Shown: piece by piece, positions 31,608 to 36,282 of the stretch
How positions within the stretch are numbered: the first letter of the stretch is position 1
Layout: each line of letters starts with the position of its first letter
NCBI GenBank assembly: GCA_938035125.1
Contig: CALHNS010000099.1
Coordinates: 1-36,282 of the forward strand
Reading direction: 5' to 3'
Length of the DNA stretch: 36,282 nucleotides
Origin: an uncultured Granulosicoccaceae bacterium
GTDB taxonomy: Bacteria > Pseudomonadota > Gammaproteobacteria > Granulosicoccales > Granulosicoccaceae
Notes under the pieces: model-generated
Told to the model about the DNA's origin: nothing
Databases searched by the model: none
Seen by the model: only the letters and a program-made list of their open reading frames with translations
Made by a program: the position numbers and the translations under genes

Positions 31608-32762
31608 TTGCTCACCGTGTTTTCAAGCTTTGGTCAAACGTTTTTTATCGCTCTTTTTTCCAGCGATATCCGAGAAAATTTCGCTCTAACACATGGTGAA
31701 TTTGGCTGGGTTTACATGCTAGCTACGCTTGCCAGTGCGGCCATGTTAATTCTTGTTGGCAAAGTGGTTGATCATGCACCTGTTGCCACGGTTGCCGCTG
31801 GTGTGTGCGCAGGCTTAGCATTGGTGGCATTGGGTTTATCCTTAGCAAGTTCAATCTGGACATTAGGTTTTGCGTTGTTCGGGCTGCGTCTTTTCGGCCA
31901 AGGCCTCATGACCCACACCGCCATGACGGCGATGGGTCGTTGGTATGAAAAAGAACGAGGACGTGCAGTATCCATTGCAGGGCTTGGGCACCAAATTGGT
32001 GAAGGGGTGTTGCCGTTAGTGGTGGTGGGCTTACTTAGCTGGTTGGCGTGGACAACCGTTTGGCAAGGTGCTGCGTTCATCATGCTAACCATTGCCTTGC
32101 CCGTTATATTTTTGCTGATGCGCGTAGAGCGCTTACCTCGCGGCAAGGCAACCCAAGACACCGTTTACAGCCAACGCCAATACACCCGATCAGAAGCCTT
32201 AGCTGATCCTTTATTTTGGGTGCTGTGTGTAACAACACTGGCGCCTGCGTTTATCGGCACCTCATTCTTTTTTCATCAACAACACGTTGGCGAAGTGAAG
32301 CAATGGTCGCAAGCACTTATCGCGGCCTCGTTTGGTGCCATGGCTATAGCGAATATTGTGTTTGCCTTATTAGCAGGCATACTCATCGATCGCTTTAGCG
32401 CTAAAACCTTATTGCCGTTTTATTTCATACCACTGGCATGTGCATGCACTGTTATGTCGGTGTTTGAAGCACCCGCCACACTGTGGGTGTTTATGATTCT
32501 ACTTGGTGCATCCGGCGGCACAGCCAACACCTTATTAGGTGCGGTTTGGCCTGAGATTTATGGCACAAAACATTTAGGCTCTATTCGTAGTTTGATCATG
32601 GCGGGTATGGTTTTCAGCTCTGCACTGGGCCCAGGTGTCACCGGTTGGTTTATTGACAGAGGCGTTAGCTTCCCTACTCAAACCCTCTACATGGTGGTGT
32701 TTTGCACGATCAGCACAGTGGTGCTCTATTTCACCTCAAAAGCGTTGCGAGCAAGAGCATAA
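31608..32762 (+). CDS. MFS transporter
   Basis: 384 residues from TTG 31608, about twelve membrane helices. The loop between helices 2 and 3 is weak (GKVVDHAP). RWYEKERGRAVSIAGLGHQIGEG between helices 4 and 5 is typical of MFS carriers of organic anions. The start is doubtful: the coding frame seems to run further upstream (NLRWLFGGLLLT looks like the true beginning of helix 1), but there is no ATG, GTG or TTG there, only CTG or ATT codons. The substrate is unknown. It lies 58 bases after mbfA and 51 bases before the acetate kinase fusion. Confidence 0.8.
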   Translation: MLTVFSSFGQTFFIALFSSDIRENFALTHGEFGWVYMLATLASAAMLILVGKVVDHAPVATVAAGVCAGLALVALGLSLASSIWTLGFALFGLRLFGQGLMTHTAMTAMGRWYEKERGRAVSIAGLGHQIGEGVLPLVVVGLLSWLAWTTVWQGAAFIMLTIALPVIFLLMRVERLPRGKATQDTVYSQRQYTRSEALADPLFWVLCVTTLAPAFIGTSFFFHQQHVGEVKQWSQALIAASFGAMAIANIVFALLAGILIDRFSAKTLLPFYFIPLACACTVMSVFEAPATLWVFMILLGASGGTANTLLGAVWPEIYGTKHLGSIRSLIMAGMVFSSALGPGVTGWFIDRGVSFPTQTLYMVVFCTISTVVLYFTSKALRARA

Positions 32763-32813
32763 AACCTGCTTTTCAGCCATACTCAGAGCCAGCTATTCAC
32801 ATCGGGTTTGCTC

Positions 32814-34598
32814 ATGAACACATTGGTCATTAACTGCGGCTCATCCAGCGTAAAGTATGCGTTGTTCGATGCAAACGAACTCGTTTTGCATAAAGGTAAA
32901 CGCGAACGCTTGTCTTCCGATGAAGGCAAAAGCCATCAAGATGCACTCAACGAGCTGTTCAACGAATTAGATTCATTTGATATTCACGCCATTGGTCATC
33001 GTGTGGTGCACGGCGGCGATGCGTTTCGGGCACCTACACCCATCGACGATACGGTCATTAGCGCCATCGAGCAGTGGAGTGCAGCAGCCCCCATGCATAA
33101 CCCCTATGCGCTCATGGCCATACGCGATACACAAAAAAGATTTCCGTCACTACCCAACGTCGCCGTGTTTGATACCGCCTTTCACGCCCGCATGCCACGT
33201 CGCGCCTCAACCTACGCCATTGATCATGACGTGGCGACTAGACACAACATTCGTCGTTTTGGCTTTCACGGCATATCGCATGAATACGCCGCAGGGGTTG
33301 CAGCCAATTTTCTAAAACGACCACTGGATACCTTGCGGTTAGTGACACTGCACTTAGGCAATGGCGCAAGCGCCTGTGCAGTGGAATACGGGCGCTCGGC
33401 TGAAACCAGTATGGGCAATACACCCTTAGAGGGATTGGTCATGGGCACACGCTCTGGTGATGTGGATGCCGGCGTGTTAATGGGGTTGTTGCAATCGGGG
33501 GAATACGATGTGACATCACTTAACAAGCTTCTTAACCACAACAGCGGCTTAAAAGGGCTTTCTGGCATCAGTAACGACCTACGTGATATTGAACAAGCCG
33601 CAGCCGATGGCAACGATCGGGCACAAATGGCCATCAATGTTTTTGCTCACCGTGCTAGAAAATACGTGGGTGCGTATGCCGCCGCGATGGGGGGAATTGA
33701 TGCCATTGTATTTACAGGTGGCATTGGAGAGAACAGCGCCAGCATGCGCGAAAGAATCTTACAACGCTTAGAATTTTTAGGCGTACAGCTAGATTTAGAT
33801 AGAAATCGCAGCAGCAAAATCGCTAATGACGAAGAGTACGCTGTTATTTCAGAGCCACACTCTCGCGTCGATGTGATCGTAGTAAAAACCAACGAAGAGC
33901 GAATGATCGCTCGCGAAACTTTACGTATTTCTGCGGGTGAAAAAATCGCAGAAGTACCGCGAATTCCCATCGCGGTTAGTGCTAGGCATTGCCATTTAAC
34001 CAAAGAAACCTTCGAAGCCTTATTTGGTGCAGGTGCTGAACCCACCATGGATAAACCGTTATTGCAACCAAGGCAATTCGCATGCAAAGAGCGGGTCAAT
34101 TTGATTGGGCCGAGAAACCGCATCGACAATGTGCGGGTACTGGGCCCTCTGCGCTCTGTTGATCAGGTGGAAGTAGCACGTACCGATGAATTTCGATTGG
34201 GCGTGGATGCACCGGTGCGTGATTCAGGAAAAGTAGCAGGCTCAGCACCCATCACTTTGGAAGGCCCACAAGGTTCAGTTAAACTAAAAGAAGGCTTAAT
34301 ATGCGCTCGCCGGCATATTCATATGCAACCAGAGGATGCGCGCCAGTTTGGCGTAAAAGACAAAGATGAAGTGTCCGTATCAGTACTCGGCGGTGAACGC
34401 AGTTTAATTTTTGGCGACGTATTAGTGCGCGTTAAAGACAGCTACCTATTAGAAATGCACATCGATACCGATGAAGCAAACGCAGCAGAACTTGGGCGCG
34501 GAGCATCGGGCGGGTTATCTATTGATGATATTGACGATGATGGCGGTGTAAAGCAATTAGGTGAAGCCGCTTACCATCAGCGTGAAAAATCAACTTGA
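32814..34598 (+). CDS. Acetate kinase fused to PduL-type phosphotransacylase
   Basis: 594 residues from ATG 32814. Residues 1-380 are a full acetate/propionate kinase: NCGSSS at the start, HRVVHGG, FDTAFH, RRFGFHGISH, HLGNGAS, GTRSGDVD, FTGGIGEN and the final TNEE. Residues 382-575 are a PduL domain with both metal-binding motifs, SARHCHLT (His392, His394) and ARRHIHM (His501, His503). The polypeptide would convert acetyl-CoA (or propionyl-CoA) through the acyl phosphate to acetate and ATP, or run in reverse. No encapsulation peptide for a microcompartment is seen. Its stop codon lies just ahead of the DUF924 gene. Confidence 0.9.
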   Translation: MNTLVINCGSSSVKYALFDANELVLHKGKRERLSSDEGKSHQDALNELFNELDSFDIHAIGHRVVHGGDAFRAPTPIDDTVISAIEQWSAAAPMHNPYALMAIRDTQKRFPSLPNVAVFDTAFHARMPRRASTYAIDHDVATRHNIRRFGFHGISHEYAAGVAANFLKRPLDTLRLVTLHLGNGASACAVEYGRSAETSMGNTPLEGLVMGTRSGDVDAGVLMGLLQSGEYDVTSLNKLLNHNSGLKGLSGISNDLRDIEQAAADGNDRAQMAINVFAHRARKYVGAYAAAMGGIDAIVFTGGIGENSASMRERILQRLEFLGVQLDLDRNRSSKIANDEEYAVISEPHSRVDVIVVKTNEERMIARETLRISAGEKIAEVPRIPIAVSARHCHLTKETFEALFGAGAEPTMDKPLLQPRQFACKERVNLIGPRNRIDNVRVLGPLRSVDQVEVARTDEFRLGVDAPVRDSGKVAGSAPITLEGPQGSVKLKEGLICARRHIHMQPEDARQFGVKDKDEVSVSVLGGERSLIFGDVLVRVKDSYLLEMHIDTDEANAAELGRGASGGLSIDDIDDDGGVKQLGEAAYHQREKST

Positions 34599-34603
34599 AT
34601 TCT

Positions 34604-35236
34604 ATGCTTCCGAATACGCTTTTAAATAAATCTCTATGGGAATCTGCAAACCGCTTTTGGTTTGACGAAATAACGCCCAAGCAGTGGTTTGTGTCGACAG
34701 CAAAACTCGATCAAACCTTACGCGATAGGTTTTCCGATGCCTTGCACACTATGCAGGCAACGCTTAAATGGGATTCTAATACAAAGCCAAGCGAAGCTGA
34801 ATTAACCTCATTAGATTTAATAAAACCCATGGATGTAGTTGGCGCTATTTTAATTACCGATCAATTTAGCCGTAACATTCACCGTGGCAATGCGAAAGCC
34901 TTTGCAACCGACAAAATTGCTTTATCGTTATCAAACCACTTAATTGACACCGAGCAATTGAATAGCTTAGCGTCAGAACAAGTACAGTTTGCTGTTATGC
35001 CACAGATGCACGCAGAAGATTTAACGGCACAAAAAACTTGCGTTGAGCTTTTCAAAAAACATGGTATTGAACGGGGCTTAACGTCTGCTGTTGAACACTT
35101 GGCTATCATTGAACAGTTTGGTCGGTTTCCGCATAGGAACTTGGTACTGGGGCGTGGGTGTACTGTTGGTGAGATTGAGTTTTTAAAAAACGGCAATTCT
35201 TTTGGCCAAAAAACTGCCCCAGAACACTGGGGATGA
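34604..35236 (+). CDS. DUF924-family protein
   Basis: 210 residues from ATG 34604; a TTG at 34595 overlapping the previous stop is an alternative. All three family blocks are present: ITDQFSRNIHRGNAKAFATD, MPQMHAEDLTAQ and IEQFGRFPHRN. The protein is helical and TPR-like, and its function is unknown. It probably shares a transcript with the acetate kinase fusion. Its last codons form the stem of a terminator hairpin. Confidence 0.88.
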   Translation: MLPNTLLNKSLWESANRFWFDEITPKQWFVSTAKLDQTLRDRFSDALHTMQATLKWDSNTKPSEAELTSLDLIKPMDVVGAILITDQFSRNIHRGNAKAFATDKIALSLSNHLIDTEQLNSLASEQVQFAVMPQMHAEDLTAQKTCVELFKKHGIERGLTSAVEHLAIIEQFGRFPHRNLVLGRGCTVGEIEFLKNGNSFGQKTAPEHWG

Positions 35237-35242
35237 ATTTTT
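35217..35242 (+). terminator. Intrinsic terminator overlapping the DUF924 stop
   Basis: CCCCAG (35217-35222) pairs perfectly with CTGGGG (35227-35232) across a four-base loop, followed by ATGAATTTTT with a run of five T. The stem lies in the last codons and the stop codon is in the tail. Confidence 0.65.
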
Positions 35243-35281
35243 CTGTTAAAGTAAATTTATCGACAAAATAAAGAGGTTCGC

Positions 35282-36196
35282 ATGGACGCGACCACACACT
35301 GCCCTCGCTGCGATGCGCCGCGATCATCCCTAGTTCGTGACGGTTTTTATCACCGCGCCGACGATTCAAAATTCATTCAACGCATCCGATGTAAGGACTG
35401 CGGTCAGAAGTTTTCCAACGCCACCTTCACTGATACCTACCGTCAAAAGCGACGTCGCATCAATGAAACTGTACGTGTTTGCTTGTCCAGCAACATGTGC
35501 CCACGTGACATTGCCGAATTAGTTGGTGTCAATATAAAAACCATCGCTTCGCGCCTCATCTGGTTAGCCGCGCGCTCTCGCAAGAACAATCAAAGAAGAC
35601 TTCAGGCGTATATCGATGAATATGGGCCAATTAAACAGGTGCAGTTCGATGACCTACTGACGTTTGAACACACGAACTGTAAACCCCTTACCGTACCCGT
35701 GGCGATCATCGATGACGTCAGAATTCCCTTAGGCTTTCGAGTCGCTTCGATTCCTGCGTTTGGGCGATTAGCAAAGGTGTCCAAAGAGCGCTATGGCAAA
35801 CGGGCCGATGACAGTGTTCAAGCAAGAAAATCGCTCTTTGAAGAACTACAAAAAGTATTACCTGAAGATGTTCACTTCAAAACCGATGGACACAGGCACT
35901 ATCCCGTGCTGATCAAACAGTATTTTCCCAAAGCCACGCATAGCATCCACAACAGTGACAGAGGCTGCGTGGTCGGGCAGGGTGAATTAAAGAAGACCCA
36001 TTTTGATCCGTTGTTCACCATCAATCATTCTTTTGCTAATGCTCGGGCCAAGATTAATCGGTTGAACCGACGCACCTGGTGCACCACAAAATTGCCCAAG
36101 CGTTTATCTGATCACATCGACATCTACATTGATGTGCTCTGCGATCGGTTAGAGCGTAAACGTAAATACCTTCAGCGCCGAGAGGCGATGGGATGA
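35282..36196 (+). CDS. IS1/IS1595-like transposase
   Basis: 304 residues from ATG 35282, with AGAGG upstream. A zinc ribbon comes first (Cys7, Cys10, Cys37, Cys40), then a helix-turn-helix (MCPRDIAELVGVNIKTIASRL), then a DDE-type catalytic region. Candidate acidic residues are Asp123/Asp124 in QFDDL and Asp202 in KTDGH. In a by-eye alignment to the IS1 C-terminus (R..I.RL.R.T), the place of the third acid is Asn248. IS1595-type elements with Asn there are known as I recall, so this need not mean loss of activity. The gene is full length. Clear terminal inverted repeats and target duplications are not visible, though the right end may lie outside the window. Confidence 0.75.
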   Translation: MDATTHCPRCDAPRSSLVRDGFYHRADDSKFIQRIRCKDCGQKFSNATFTDTYRQKRRRINETVRVCLSSNMCPRDIAELVGVNIKTIASRLIWLAARSRKNNQRRLQAYIDEYGPIKQVQFDDLLTFEHTNCKPLTVPVAIIDDVRIPLGFRVASIPAFGRLAKVSKERYGKRADDSVQARKSLFEELQKVLPEDVHFKTDGHRHYPVLIKQYFPKATHSIHNSDRGCVVGQGELKKTHFDPLFTINHSFANARAKINRLNRRTWCTTKLPKRLSDHIDIYIDVLCDRLERKRKYLQRREAMG

Positions 36197-36282
36197 AATC
36201 AGTGACGTACGAGCTTTAGTTGAATCGTTTAGCCCCACTCAACTGGGGTAGTTTCTTAATCGCCTGTTACCGTAAAGACATC
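36197..36282 (+). repeat. Hairpin segment after the transposase, similar to the one before it
   Basis: CCCCA (36233-36237) can pair with TGGGG (36244-36248), followed by TAGTTTCTT, a weak terminator shape. The segment then continues CTGTTA..GTAAA...ATC (36264-36282), the same series found after the DUF924 terminator (35243-35261, 14 of 19 positions equal). Both copies have the same orientation, so they are direct and not inverted repeats. Confidence 0.4.

Overview
The window is a 36.3 kb stretch of bacterial chromosome, densely coded, with no gene-free gap above about 210 bases. No rRNA, tRNA or CRISPR array was seen. Gene content suggests a heterotrophic, probably marine, Gammaproteobacterium: an Agl-type alpha-glucoside ABC system, a Ca2+/Na+ antiporter, a DUF924 protein, an MbfA-type ferritin/VIT1 protein and a molybdenum hydroxylase operon. 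The lineage is an inference with low confidence, because no marker gene is present.

Layout. (1) 1-357: end of a glutathione S-transferase-like gene. (2) 363-8539: an alpha-glucoside module. A divergent LacI-family regulator faces aglE (binding protein), aglF and aglG (permeases), aglA (GH13 alpha-glucosidase), aglK (ATPase) and a pentapeptide-repeat gene. The regulator-aglE gap carries two matching palindromic operators, 136 bp centre to centre, each just downstream of a recognisable promoter. A strong hairpin separates aglE from the permeases. (3) 8550-12772: accessory metabolic and transport genes (GNAT, serine/threonine dehydratase-like, two-domain glutaredoxin, EamA transporter, cation antiporter).

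(4) 12753-21872: the most interesting block. Seven tightly packed leftward genes encode a DUF1185 protein, a UPF0280 protein, a second DUF1185 protein, a molybdenum-hydroxylase FAD subunit, a fused 2Fe-2S/molybdopterin subunit, a 6-hydroxynicotinate reductase homologue and a substrate-binding protein without a signal peptide. A divergent gene encodes a close enamidase homologue. Together they match the first three steps of the Eubacterium barkeri nicotinate pathway (hydroxylate, reduce, hydrolytically open the ring), with three extra proteins of unknown function. The later steps known from E. barkeri are not in the window.

(5) 21869-25534: an FMN-dependent 2-hydroxyacid dehydrogenase, an orphan PapD-like chaperone, a DUF1989 protein, and an orphan LuxR-type response regulator whose leader is a 44-bp tandem duplication. 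(6) 25589-30522: a leftward series of tungstate/molybdate-type permease and ATPase, branched-chain aminotransferase, PhnM, DUF1045 and a VUT-family (queuosine precursor) transporter. PhnM is translationally coupled to the aminotransferase, and no C-P lyase core genes are present. (7) 30563-36282: MbfA, an MFS transporter, an acetate kinase-PduL fusion, a DUF924 protein, and an IS1/IS1595-like transposase gene flanked by two similar hairpin-containing segments.
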